Source: Lewinellaceae bacterium (GTDB lineage: Bacteria > Bacteroidota > Bacteroidia > Chitinophagales > Saprospiraceae). From it: a stretch of 64,000 bases of DNA. The position numbers and the translations under genes were made by a program. Below are positions 1 to 8,359 of the stretch, one piece after another (position 1 is the first letter of the stretch; each line of letters opens with the position of its first letter). The DNA lies in NCBI GenBank assembly GCA_020636075.1, contig JACJYO010000002.1:744001-808000 (forward strand). Reading direction: 5' to 3'. Below the pieces are notes generated by a model, which saw nothing but the letters and a program-made list of their open reading frames with translations, did not search any database and was not told the DNA's origin.

Positions 1-1
1 T

Positions 2-544
2 CTCCCCAAATTGAATGGACTTGAATTCATCAAAACACTGCGCCAACCCCCGCGGGTGATCGTGACTTCTGCTTACCATGAATTTGCAGTGGAAGGTTTT
101 GACCTTCAGGTAACCGATTACCTGCTAAAACCCATCGAATTCAGCCGTTTCACCAAGGCGGCTAATAAATTATTGCTGCCGCAGCGGCTTTCCGACGTGC
201 AAGCGGCTCCCGGAAACAAACCGCCGACCTCTGCCCGCCCCTATTATTTTTTCACGGTGAGCAAACGCTCGGTGAAGATTTACCTGGATGAAATCCTGTT
301 TATCGAAAGTTTGAAAGATTCAGTGTCCATTCACACGCCGAGTAAATCCTACCAAACCCACTACCAATTGGGAGAACTGGAGGAACTCATGCGCTCGGAT
401 AATTTCCTGCGCATCCACCGGTCTTTTTTAGTGGCCATGGATAAAATTGAATCGTTTTCCGCCGCCGAGGTGGAAATTGCCGGGCGCACCATTCCGATTG
501 GACGGAGTCATAAGGAATATGTGATGGAGCGGTTGGGGCGCTGA
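2..544 (+). CDS. LytTR-family response regulator, 5'-truncated by window edge
   Basis: This is the C-terminal part of a two-component response regulator of the LytR/AlgR type. The reading frame is open from the first bases, so the true start and the phospho-acceptor Asp lie outside the window. Residues 1-60 are the end of the receiver domain, with VIVTSAYHEFAVEGF and the conserved Lys in DYLLKPIEF. After a linker, residues about 80-177 form the LytTR DNA-binding domain, with FFTVSKRSVKIYLDEILF, FLRIHRSFLVAMDKI and the usual end IPIGRSHKEYV. Such regulators normally pair with a histidine kinase of the LytS/YesM type, often encoded directly upstream, which cannot be seen here. The family assignment is firm; the regulon is unknown. 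Confidence 0.9.
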   Translation, partial: LPKLNGLEFIKTLRQPPRVIVTSAYHEFAVEGFDLQVTDYLLKPIEFSRFTKAANKLLLPQRLSDVQAAPGNKPPTSARPYYFFTVSKRSVKIYLDEILFIESLKDSVSIHTPSKSYQTHYQLGELEELMRSDNFLRIHRSFLVAMDKIESFSAAEVEIAGRTIPIGRSHKEYVMERLGR

Positions 545-571
545 GGGGAAATCTCCCTTGTTGACTTTGTG

Positions 572-1414
572 TTAATCCCGCATTATACGCGCCACCACAC
601 TTGTCATATTTGGCTCAAAATCATCTCCCACGATACTCAGAGTGAGTACATTTTGCAATTTCTCCAAAATTTGACTCAGGTTGGCTTTCAAGTCCAGAAG
701 CCTGCCAATTTGTGACTCGATATGCGTAGTTCTACCGCCAAGTTGTTTTGCTTCGGCGCTTTCTTTTTCTTTCTGTTCGACGGTTTCGTTTATTTTTCTC
801 AGCGCTTTAATATAGAATTCATTGTTGCTCCAATTATCATCCAAAGCAATAGGTATAAAATGCTTGTCCGCCAATCAACTCGCTAAAATAAAGAGGCTGT
901 CTCTCCATTCCAACCCAACCCTTTGAAGGCTATTTTCTGAAACAACGAAACTATAAAACCATTTTGACTTGATGTTATTTTTATAAAATCGGCAATGACT
1001 CCACCTCCATTTTCCACATCAATCTGTAACATCCAGCTCCTTTAAAAAGTCTACCGACCGCATAGCAAAACTGTCCTCATGGTTGTAGGAAATAAACACC
1101 TCAGGCTGGGCTTGCGGAGCCGCTACAATGGCGCTTGAGCCCGAACTACCTATGGCCGGCACTCCAGCCCCGGCTTGACCTGTATTGCTCCCCGAACTTC
1201 TTCCAACCGACTTCGCCAACTCCAACGCCGCATAGTTGATCTGTGCCTGCGTGCGCTGCCACTCACTGAATTCGATCAGACCCATGTTGTACTGCTTTTT
1301 CCCGGCATTATAGCGGGCTTGCAACAGCAGGGCATCACTGGACTGTTGCGCCAGCAATGCCAGCGCTTCTTCGGTACTTCCGTCGGCAATCAATTGTTGG
1401 ATTTGTTCAAGCAT
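572..1414 (-). pseudogene. EAD11-TIR effector gene, frameshifted
   Basis: The gene starts with an intact 131-codon stretch. Residues 1-70 look like effector-associated domain 11 (LLLQARYNAGKKQYNMGL and a following helical pair), then a Gly/Ser/Ala linker, then the first TIR strand PEVFISYNHED. A stop at 1019-1021 ends that frame. The rest of a TIR domain follows in shifting frames down to 572: IADFIK, NGFIVSL, a SENSL...WVGMET segment recovered if one G and one T are restored near 943 and 920, then FIPIALDDNW and the charged C-terminal extension of this TIR family ending VVARIMRD. Several breaks fall at homopolymers, so the gene may be intact in the organism; at least one internal stop near 880 is not explained that simply. 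TIR domains of this kind are usually NAD-degrading or signalling effectors, and EADs recruit them to partners (family knowledge). No partner gene is adjacent. Confidence 0.75.
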
Positions 1415-1505
1415 TGGAAACTAGGCGTTTATAGATTTAAAAACTCAACGGCCAAAGGTAGCAATTGCCGTTTATTTTTTTCAAAACCAAAACTGCGCCA
1501 ACAAC

Positions 1506-4500
1506 TTACTGCCGAACAATTTGCTGCACCCAAACTTTCGACGGGCTTTTTATCCGTAAAAAATACATCCCCGATGGAAATCTGGCCAAATCCAGGGCAG
1601 TCTGCCAATTTTCGGAAGGTACCCGCTCTAACGGGCGTTGGAGCAGTTGCCGCCCCTGCGCGTCGGTCAGTTCCAGTTCGACGGTCTCCCCATCAAATCC
1701 GCGCAGTTCAACGTTCAGGGCATTGGAGGTCGGATTAGGATAAGTGCTGACTGCGCGGAATGCTTGCTCCTCCTCCGTGCTTACGATTCCCGCAATTATA
1801 AAATCGTACTGCACACCCGCGCCAAAATCCGGGTTAAATATCTTCACCGGTATTGAAACTGAACTCACCCGACGACTCAACCGCAGGTATCCCGTGCCAT
1901 TGTTCGGATAAAACCAAAAGGAAAGCCCATCGTTGCCGGAGTCAAAAAACTCCATAGTGTAGCAGCCCGGCGGAAAGTCCAGATCGTCCTCGAAAATGGT
2001 ATTGCTCACCATATTGGTCCGCTGCAACAGCACGGTGCCGTCGGCACTTTTCACCCGGTAGCTGTTTTGGCCGGCATTGTTATTTGTTTTGACCGAAAGC
2101 AGATAATCCTGGTCATCAGTGTAAACATCTGGCCGCGTAAAGCTGGTTTTGGCAACATCATTTGCCGGATTCTCGTCGGCTGCGCCGTTCACTTTTTTGA
2201 TTTGGGCTTCAAAAATATTGTCGGGTGCATTCGTGTTCCAAAAAGTCAGATCGGTCAGCGGCAAGGGAATTTCTTCCAGAGCATCCGGCATAATCGTGCC
2301 CGACCAGGTGTAGGTTTTCACCGCCGGATTTCCATGCACAAAATAGTCGATTTCCAGACTGGAAATTGTCGTTTCACCGGTGTTGCGCACCAGGATCATC
2401 GGGCTGTTGCATGCCGGATTAATGCGCTCAAATTCGACATCCTCGCCATTCGGGCGCGCAACTCGTTCCAGTGCGGCATCGCGGCTGAAATTGTACGGGC
2501 CGTAGGTAACCAATTGATTGGACACCAGATAGTTGGCCTCCGTCATAAACGCGCCGTTTACGCCATAATCGACCTCTACCTGCCCGCCCGGTGTAACCAG
2601 ATTAGTGATGTCAAACTCGTGCACATCCGTTGCGGCGCCCGGGCACCAGCCCGCCCGGTCGAAAATCCAGGTGCCGCCTTGCGGGTAGATCGGGTTGTCG
2701 GCGCATTCTTTCCAAATCGGATAGGTGAAATCCTGGTTGCCGCCATTGAGATTGAGGTAGTGCGTGCGGGGCTCGAACTCGCCATTTTGTCCATGCCCGG
2801 TGATTGCCGAGCGCAATTTGAAATGGCGACCGTCTGGCGACAAACTCACCATGCGCGGTTCAAAATGCCGGTCGTTCTGAATATCCGCATAATTCCCCCG
2901 CCGGAACGGCCAGATATGCTGGATATTCTGGACCTCGCGCGGTGGTGTGCCTTTTATGAAAATAAATTCGATATCGAGTTCCTCCTGGTTTTGGCCGCCC
3001 AATTCAATCGACATGCGTTTTTGCCCTTTTAAAATCGGAGCATAATCCGTGACGTCAAAGGTGAACGTTTTACCTGCAATGCCCAGGTCAAGTCCGTTTC
3101 CGTAAGGAGTAACCAACGACAATATTTCATACTTCGCAGGTTGTGTCGGGAAATAAACCAGGTCGGTGATTTCCAGTGCGTCCTCCGGGTCGATCCAGAA
3201 GGAGTCGAGCACCATGTCGGTTTCGGAAAAAATGTACCCATACCCGGCGCGGTTGTACAACTGCGTATCGACGGCGATAATTTCGGAGCCGTTTACGGCA
3301 TAGGTAATTACGGCGGTCGGTGTGGCGGGCAGGGTATCTACAACCTGAATTACATCGTCGGAAAGCACCGCATTTCCCTGAATGAATGACGCATTTGGGC
3401 GCAGATTGGAGGCGGTGAAGTTGTGAAAATGCTCCTGACCGCGGACCGTTTTCCAAAGCGGGAAAAATATGGAAGCATCGGCGTTGTTGGACACGGCATT
3501 CGTCAGTTTATCGCCCGTGCCCGCATTCATCGGGTAATAGGCCACCAGGTTGCTATAGTTGGGATGCGCCGGCGTGATGGTTTTGTGCATCCAGTCCTGG
3601 ATGGTGCTTTCATCCAGCGCTTTATTCCAAACGGTAAACTCGTCGATATTGCCAAAATAGGCCGGACTGCCGCTGCTGGCTGATGCCAGGGTAAATTTTT
3701 GCACATCAATCGGCCGGAACATGCCGGTTCCGGAATGCCAGAGGGCGCCGTTGAGGTAAATTTTCATCTCGCCGGTAACGGCATTTTTGGTGAAAGCCCA
3801 GTGGTTCCATTGGCCTTCAAAATCGGCTTCATTGGCCGCCTTGTTGATCCGATCGTAAGTGCCGCCTGTCGCGCCGCAGTCCCAGTACACCTGGCTGTTG
3901 CCCCAGGGGAGGTGCACGTTGAGTTGGCGGTTGCCGTTGGCGTCTACCCCTTCAAACAGGGTGCTGTTGACAGGCAACACATGCGGCAGGCCCTTGGCCC
4001 ACAGCGCAATGGTAATTTCCGAGTTAACCGTAGAAAAGTTCGATGCGGGTATATCGATCGCGCCGCCGCCTTCAAAATACAGGTTGTGCCCGGCTTCGCT
4101 GCTGAGCAGGGCATTGCCCGCACCGACGTCGGATGCCCGGAGTGTCGGGGCTTGCCCGCCGGGTTCACGGGTATAACTGATTTCGAGCAGCAAATTGGAG
4201 GTGCCATCCCAGGAGAAAGGCTGATAAAAATTAAAGCGTTGGGCGGCCCCGGCCTGCAAGTTGGTGTTTTGAAAATATACTTCGGTAAACCCGTCGAGAT
4301 CGGGCGTTCCGGTATCCAGCGTTGTTTTGGCGGTAGCCTTAATTTTTATCCGCAAAAAGCCGACTTGCGCGGACTGTGTCGGCACCAATTCAAGTGCGCG
4401 AAGGGCGCCCGCCGACAAACCGGCCGACTGCATTTCGGCTGCGGAGTACAAAAATTGCGCCTTGGCGGTTGGTTGTTGGGCCGTGGATAATGCCAGGTCG

Positions 4501-4946
4501 GAGGTTCCGGCGCCGAGGGTTCCGGTTACCGGGTTGCTCACTGTTAATGCCGGATTGTGTTGTTGGTACTGAACCAGGTAAAAAACGGGTTGCGTGGTGA
4601 ACAGTAGTACCGATTCGGAAAAATTGGAAAACCGGTGCGAGGGGTGCAGTGTTTTCGTCGAATCGACCCGCGAAGAATCGGTAATGAACGTATTGCAGGA
4701 ATAGTCCCACTCGTAGCAGCCGACATTTCCGCTACCGACCGCAGCGTCGTGGCAGCGCATGTTGTATTTCATCCAGATTTTCCGGTACTGTTCACCGGGA
4801 TTGTCCGGGAACTGGAATATTTGGGAACGGCCGGTGGAATTCCAGTCAAAGGTTTGCACCCGGATCGTATCCTGCGCAGACAGCGAAGAGGCGGCAAGCA
4901 AAATGGCGAGAAAGGCAAAAGGTGTAAAAAGGCGGTATGGCAACAT
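1506..4946 (-). CDS. Secreted PNGase F-like protein with LamG domain and T9SS tail
   Basis: The 1146-residue protein has a signal peptide cut near residue 24 (ASSLSAQ). Residues about 30-100 match the N-terminal PNGase F-type domain (KIWMKYNMRCHDA, CYEWDYSC). Residues about 285-480 form a LamG/concanavalin-like jelly roll (ITIALWAKG, WNHWAFTKN, MKIYLNGALWHSG, FGNIDEFTVWNKAL). The C-terminal PNGase F-like domain follows (GHGQNGEFEPRTHYLNLNGG, ECADNPIYPQGGTW, DRAGWCPGAATDVHEFD). The last 75 residues are a T9SS type A sorting domain (YPNPTSNALNV ... GMYFLRI). PNGase F removes N-glycans from glycoproteins; whether this relative keeps the catalytic acids was not verified. It is much longer than PNGase F because of the LamG insert. 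A -7/-33 promoter pair lies 41 bases upstream of the start. Confidence 0.88.
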   Translation of the reverse strand: MLPYRLFTPFAFLAILLAASSLSAQDTIRVQTFDWNSTGRSQIFQFPDNPGEQYRKIWMKYNMRCHDAAVGSGNVGCYEWDYSCNTFITDSSRVDSTKTLHPSHRFSNFSESVLLFTTQPVFYLVQYQQHNPALTVSNPVTGTLGAGTSDLALSTAQQPTAKAQFLYSAAEMQSAGLSAGALRALELVPTQSAQVGFLRIKIKATAKTTLDTGTPDLDGFTEVYFQNTNLQAGAAQRFNFYQPFSWDGTSNLLLEISYTREPGGQAPTLRASDVGAGNALLSSEAGHNLYFEGGGAIDIPASNFSTVNSEITIALWAKGLPHVLPVNSTLFEGVDANGNRQLNVHLPWGNSQVYWDCGATGGTYDRINKAANEADFEGQWNHWAFTKNAVTGEMKIYLNGALWHSGTGMFRPIDVQKFTLASASSGSPAYFGNIDEFTVWNKALDESTIQDWMHKTITPAHPNYSNLVAYYPMNAGTGDKLTNAVSNNADASIFFPLWKTVRGQEHFHNFTASNLRPNASFIQGNAVLSDDVIQVVDTLPATPTAVITYAVNGSEIIAVDTQLYNRAGYGYIFSETDMVLDSFWIDPEDALEITDLVYFPTQPAKYEILSLVTPYGNGLDLGIAGKTFTFDVTDYAPILKGQKRMSIELGGQNQEELDIEFIFIKGTPPREVQNIQHIWPFRRGNYADIQNDRHFEPRMVSLSPDGRHFKLRSAITGHGQNGEFEPRTHYLNLNGGNQDFTYPIWKECADNPIYPQGGTWIFDRAGWCPGAATDVHEFDITNLVTPGGQVEVDYGVNGAFMTEANYLVSNQLVTYGPYNFSRDAALERVARPNGEDVEFERINPACNSPMILVRNTGETTISSLEIDYFVHGNPAVKTYTWSGTIMPDALEEIPLPLTDLTFWNTNAPDNIFEAQIKKVNGAADENPANDVAKTSFTRPDVYTDDQDYLLSVKTNNNAGQNSYRVKSADGTVLLQRTNMVSNTIFEDDLDFPPGCYTMEFFDSGNDGLSFWFYPNNGTGYLRLSRRVSSVSIPVKIFNPDFGAGVQYDFIIAGIVSTEEEQAFRAVSTYPNPTSNALNVELRGFDGETVELELTDAQGRQLLQRPLERVPSENWQTALDLARFPSGMYFLRIKSPSKVWVQQIVRQ

Positions 4947-4986
4947 GGTAAACTTGTTCGATTACTGGTCAGCAAATGGAAAAGCT

Positions 4987-5019
4987 TAAAGGTAGAAAAA
5001 GCCTGTAGTTCGGTACAAA
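4987..5019 (-). promoter_or_regulatory. Predicted Bacteroidota promoter for the PNGase F-like gene
   Basis: Read on the minus strand, TTTG at 5019-5016 is followed after 21 bases by TACCTTTA at 4994-4987, one mismatch from the Bacteroidota -7 consensus TAnnTTTG. The spacing equals that of the divergent tRNA promoter at 5059-5091. The box lies 41 bases before the start codon at 4946. Confidence 0.5.
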
Positions 5020-5058
5020 TTTGAAAAGCCGGCACGCTGCCGTTTTTTTTAATGCGGG

Positions 5059-5091
5059 TTTGTTTTTTTGACAATCTTGGTCATACCTTTG
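5059..5091 (+). promoter_or_regulatory. Predicted promoter of the tRNA cluster
   Basis: TTTG at 5059-5062 and a perfect TAnnTTTG box, TACCTTTG, at 5084-5091 are separated by 21 bases. They lie about 60 bases upstream of tRNA-Val, with no other gene between. This is the clearest match to the Bacteroidota housekeeping promoter in the window. Confidence 0.65.
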
Positions 5092-5151
5092 CAGCCCTCA
5101 AAAACCGATACCGGTCATGTAGTTATAAATTTGCGGGCTGGTATGTAAAAA

Positions 5152-5225
5152 CGGGCCATAGCTCAGTTGGTTAGAGCGCCACGTTGACATCGTGGAGGTC
5201 ACAGGTTCGAATCCCGTTGGTCCGA
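5152..5225 (+). tRNA. tRNA-Val (GAC)
   Basis: A full cloverleaf folds by eye. The 7-bp acceptor pairs CGGGCCA with TGGTCCG (one G-T), followed by discriminator A. The D stem is GCTC/GAGC. The anticodon stem CCACG/CGTGG holds loop TTGACAT with anticodon GAC at 5186-5188. The T arm carries TTCGAAT, with one A-C mismatch in its stem. CCA is not encoded. Confidence 0.95.
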
Positions 5226-5238
5226 CCCGTTTTTTTAC

Positions 5239-5313
5239 CGGAGCATAGCTCAGCTGGTTTAGAGCGTGCGCCTCACACGCGCAAGGTCACTGGTTCGAAT
5301 CCAGTTGTTCCGA
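5239..5313 (+). tRNA. tRNA-Val (CAC)
   Basis: The acceptor pairs CGGAGCA with TGTTCCG, followed by discriminator A. The D stem is GCTC/GAGC. The anticodon stem TGCGC/GCGCA encloses loop CTCACAC, giving anticodon CAC for GTG codons. The T stem ACTGG/CCAGT is perfect around TTCGAAT. It starts 13 bases after the preceding tRNA, so the two are probably co-transcribed. Confidence 0.93.
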
Positions 5314-5344
5314 CATTAAAATTTCAAATTTAATCTGTTTGCTA

Positions 5345-5418
5345 CGGGATGTAGCTCAGTCCGGTAGAGTACTCGTCTGGGGGGCGAGTGGTCGCAGGTT
5401 CAAATCCTGTCATCCCGA
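5345..5418 (+). tRNA. tRNA-Pro (GGG)
   Basis: The acceptor pairs CGGGATG with CATCCCG and is followed by A. The D stem is GCTC/GAGT. The anticodon stem CTCGT/GCGAG holds loop CTGGGGG, giving anticodon GGG. The T arm is GCAGG-TTCAAAT-CCTGT. It is third in the cluster and is followed by a terminator hairpin. Confidence 0.95.
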
Positions 5419-5429
5419 CATCAACAATT

Positions 5430-5464
5430 AAGCAGCTGGAATAAGACACCAAGCTGCTTTTTTT
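5430..5464 (+). terminator. Rho-independent terminator of the tRNA cluster
   Basis: An 8-bp stem, AAGCAGCT (5430-5437) with AGCTGCTT (5452-5459), has a 14-base loop and runs straight into T5460-T5464. It begins 11 bases after tRNA-Pro and its T run ends at the ATG of the broken GIY-YIG gene. Confidence 0.8.
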
Positions 5465-5724
5465 ATGGATACTTACCACGTCTACATTCTCCAAAGCCAA
5501 AAACACCTCCGCTTCTACGCTGGCATGACCGCCGATCTGGAAAACAGCTAAATGCACACAACCTGGGGCTTAATAAATAAACCCGAAACGGTACCCCCTG
5601 GATCAGAATTTGGACGAACGGCCCACTTTCCAAAATCGAAGCACTAGCCTTGGAACGAAAAATTAAAAAGCGCGGGATTCAACGATTCCTGGAGGACTTA
5701 GATTTTTTCAGGCCTCATTTCTGA
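5465..5724 (+). pseudogene. Disrupted GIY-YIG endonuclease gene (UvrC/Slx1-like, short)
   Basis: From ATG 5465 the first frame reads a GIY-YIG start (TYHVYILQSQ, RFYAGMTADLENS) and then stops. If one G is restored at 5547, the next frame continues as expected for the family: RLNAHNLGLNK, NGTPWIRIWTNGPL, SKIEALALERKIKKRG, IQRFLEDLDFF, with a natural stop at 5722-5724. One in-frame TAA near 5577 remains even after that correction. The intact product would be about 86 residues, normal for these small nucleases. It sits immediately downstream of the tRNA terminator, a position often used by small acquired genes (inference). Confidence 0.75.
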
Positions 5725-5803
5725 TGCAGCTCCATTCCCAATACCCACTATCTTCCATAAATTCACTCCCCAAAAATCAAATCAACCACCTAAACACTAT
5801 CCC

Positions 5804-7141
5804 ATGCGGAGTCTTCAAAGACTATCGATATTCCTCCTGATCGCAACCTCCCCCTTTTCCTGCCTGCACTATAAAACTCCCGCCCTACCCGGCAGCCGGC
5901 AACCGCAATTCACCGATGACGGCGCCTGGTGCTGGTTTTCCGATCCCCGGGCAATTTATTACCACACCGCCTCCGGCACGCAAGTGATATCCGGTTGGGT
6001 CAAAGCAGATGGCACCATAGAAGCCGGCGCCCTCAACCTGGCATCCCGAACCGTACAAACGGCAACCCTTCAGGATACCCTGGAAAAAGACGACCACGAC
6101 AACCCAGCCTTTGTACAACTGGCAGACGGCAGCATCCTCGCCCACTATACCAAGCACGGCACCGGGAAATACTACCAAAATAAAACAAATACAGCCGGAC
6201 AGGTGAAGTCCTTTTCCCCAACCGATACGATCGATATGATCGACCCGGCAGAGTACACACGCTACCCGAAGAAAACAATCACCTACGGCAACCCGGTACG
6301 TTTGGCGGCGGAACACAACCGGCTCTATAGTTTCGGCCGTTGGACGGGCTACAAACCCAACATTATGTGGTCCAACGATAACGGGAAAAACTGGAGCACG
6401 GCAAAGGTGATGATCACAAATCCCGGGCCTTTCAACCCCGACAACCGCCCGTACGTGAAGTATTTTTCCGACGGCCAGTCCCGGATCCACATTGTTTTCA
6501 CCGATGGCCATCCACGCAATGAGCCAACCAATTCGGTCTATTACGCCTACTATGAAAACGGCAATTTTTATAAAGCCGACGGCACGAAAATTTGTGCCAT
6601 CGATGCATTGCCTTTTGTGCCCGGGCAGGCCTCTGTCGTGTATCAAGCCACTGAAAAACTCGGCAAAGCCTGGGTTTTTGATATAGCCGCAACCGAATCC
6701 GGAAATCCCGTGATCGCGTATACCCGGTACCCAACCGACCAGGATCATCGCTACCACTATGCCGTTTTCGATGGCAAAACCTGGGTCGACCACGAAATTT
6801 GCGCTTCCGGAAAGTGGTTTCCCAAAACGCCGGCCGGCAAAAAGGAACCTGAACCCAATTACAGCGGCGGACTTGCCCTGCACCCCACAAAATCCAACAC
6901 CGTTTATCTATCCCGCTCTATCAACGGTGTTTTTGAAATAGAAAAACGCGTTACGCAGGATAATGGCGCCAGCTGGAAAATCTATCCAATCACCCAAAAA
7001 TCAATATTCGACAATGTGCGTCCTTATGTGCCCCGGAATTATAAAAAGGGCGATAAAGATGTCGTATGTTGGATGCAAAATGTACAATACATTCATTACC
7101 TCAATTTCAAATCGAATATTCGGTATTACATCGAGGAGTAA
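5804..7141 (+). CDS. BNR-4 family lipoprotein, candidate polysaccharide lyase
   Basis: The 445-residue protein has a lipoprotein-type signal (hydrophobic stretch, SPFSC, lipid-accepting Cys20). The mature part reads as a beta-propeller of the BNR-4 family, beginning FTDDGAWCWFSDPRAIYY and carrying Asp-box-like turns (SNDNGKNWS, TQDNGASWK). BNR-4 folds include ulvan lyases of families PL24/PL25. Two histidines, His98 in DDHDNPAF and His118 in HYTKHG, are 20 residues apart, the spacing I recall for the catalytic His pair there; this needs alignment. The neighbour 15 bases downstream encodes a GH105 unsaturated uronyl hydrolase, which acts on lyase products and supports a lyase role. It could also be a non-catalytic or hydrolase-type BNR protein. 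Confidence 0.75.
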   Translation: MRSLQRLSIFLLIATSPFSCLHYKTPALPGSRQPQFTDDGAWCWFSDPRAIYYHTASGTQVISGWVKADGTIEAGALNLASRTVQTATLQDTLEKDDHDNPAFVQLADGSILAHYTKHGTGKYYQNKTNTAGQVKSFSPTDTIDMIDPAEYTRYPKKTITYGNPVRLAAEHNRLYSFGRWTGYKPNIMWSNDNGKNWSTAKVMITNPGPFNPDNRPYVKYFSDGQSRIHIVFTDGHPRNEPTNSVYYAYYENGNFYKADGTKICAIDALPFVPGQASVVYQATEKLGKAWVFDIAATESGNPVIAYTRYPTDQDHRYHYAVFDGKTWVDHEICASGKWFPKTPAGKKEPEPNYSGGLALHPTKSNTVYLSRSINGVFEIEKRVTQDNGASWKIYPITQKSIFDNVRPYVPRNYKKGDKDVVCWMQNVQYIHYLNFKSNIRYYIEE

Positions 7142-7156
7142 AATAATTTCAGAAAA

Positions 7157-8269
7157 ATGATTCAACTAAAATATTCCATAGCGCTGGGTTTGCTCCTTGC
7201 AATAACCGCCATTCAGGCACAGGAGCAGGTTTTTTCAAAGAAATCTATCGAACAGGCGATGCTGGCGGCATATTCCTGGCAACAACAGCACCCCAAACAC
7301 GAGCTGAACGACTGGACCAACGGCGCCTTCTACGCAGGTGTTTCACAAGCCTGGAAAGCAACCGGAAATAAAACCTATTTAAATGGCTTGATAGAAATGG
7401 GCCAAAAAATCAGCTGGAAACCCGGCAAACGCTGGTACCACGCCGATGATATTATTATTTGTTGGAGTTTTATGGAGGCCTATAAAAAATCTAAAAAAAC
7501 AGCAGACCTGCAACCAACCAAGGCTACTTTGGATCAGGCCATTCTATACGCCGACAAATACCCCTGGGAAAACCCGAACATTCAGAATATCACCTGGTGG
7601 TGGTGTGATGCCTTATTTATGGGACCGCCCGTATTGGTGAAATTCGCCGCCATCACCGGCAATGATATTTACCTGAAAGCAGCTGACAAATGGTACAAAG
7701 AATGTTACGACCAACTGTATAACAAAGAAGAATCACTCTGGGCCCGCGATCTGAATTATGTTGTAAAAGAACCAGGCACCGGCAAGCTGGAAGCCAACGG
7801 GAAAAAGATATTTTGGTCGCGTGGCAACGGTTGGGTATTTGGCGGTTTGGCGCTATTGCTCGAGGATATGCCAGCAGATTATCCGAACCGCCCTTTTTAT
7901 GAAACGGTTTTTAAAGAAATGGCCGCCAAACTCAAAGCAATCCAGCCTGAAGACGGCGCCTGGCGGAGCAGTTTGCTGTACCCGGAAGGCCACGCGTTTG
8001 GCGAATCCAGCGGAACCGGATTTTATGTCTTCGGCATGGCCTATGGTGTGCGCAAGGGCATATTGCCTGAAGCAGAATATTTACCCGTAATTAAAAAAGG
8101 CTGGAAAGCGCTGCTCAAAAATCAACAACCCGACGGCATGATCGGATTTGTGCAACCCATCGGCGCCGCCCCCTCGCTCCAGGTAACAAAAGACCTCTGG
8201 GAAGTGTACGGAACAGGCGCTTTTCTGTGTGCCGGCGCTGAGGTTATGAAACTCAACATCAAGGAATAA
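7157..8269 (+). CDS. GH105 unsaturated glucuronyl/galacturonyl hydrolase
   Basis: The 370-residue protein has a Sec signal peptide (ITAIQAQ, cut near residue 21) and an (alpha/alpha)6 barrel typical of GH105/GH88. Diagnostic segments are RWYHADDIIICWSFME (Asp97/Asp98), WWWCDALFMGPP with Asp151 at the place of the catalytic Asp of YteR, FWSRGNGWV, and GESSGTGFY. These enzymes hydrate the 4,5-unsaturated uronic acid left by polysaccharide lyases and release the next sugar. The gene starts 15 bases after the BNR-4 gene, so the two probably form an operon for lyase-made oligosaccharides from a rhamnose- and uronate-containing glycan. The product is likely periplasmic. Confidence 0.93.
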   Translation: MIQLKYSIALGLLLAITAIQAQEQVFSKKSIEQAMLAAYSWQQQHPKHELNDWTNGAFYAGVSQAWKATGNKTYLNGLIEMGQKISWKPGKRWYHADDIIICWSFMEAYKKSKKTADLQPTKATLDQAILYADKYPWENPNIQNITWWWCDALFMGPPVLVKFAAITGNDIYLKAADKWYKECYDQLYNKEESLWARDLNYVVKEPGTGKLEANGKKIFWSRGNGWVFGGLALLLEDMPADYPNRPFYETVFKEMAAKLKAIQPEDGAWRSSLLYPEGHAFGESSGTGFYVFGMAYGVRKGILPEAEYLPVIKKGWKALLKNQQPDGMIGFVQPIGAAPSLQVTKDLWEVYGTGAFLCAGAEVMKLNIKE

Positions 8270-8297
8270 GTAACTCCGCCTAACAACATGCCTCCGA

Positions 8298-8333
8298 TTT
8301 GTTATTCCTAAAAGAGAATCTGCGTTACATTTG
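8298..8333 (+). promoter_or_regulatory. Predicted promoter of the 969-residue T9SS protein
   Basis: A perfect -7 box TACATTTG at 8326-8333 lies 26 bases before the ATG at 8360. A TTTG at 8298-8301 could serve as -33 element, though the 24-base spacing is longer than in the other promoters here. Confidence 0.5.
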
Positions 8334-8359
8334 CCACCTTTCTCAAATCAACACCACTT

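Noticed and set aside
2067..3032. Plus-strand frame of 321 codons inside the PNGase F-like gene
   Set aside because: It is fully antisense to a gene with clear domains and shows no family signature, only the codon-composition shadow.
5342..5557. Minus-strand frame ending MTGFEPATTRPPDEYSTGLSY
   Set aside because: It is the antisense reading of tRNA-Pro; this peptide is a recurrent false annotation created by tRNA genes.
5465..5724. Integrative element with tRNA attachment site at tRNA-Pro
   Set aside because: No integrase and no direct repeat of the tRNA 3' end were found downstream in the window.
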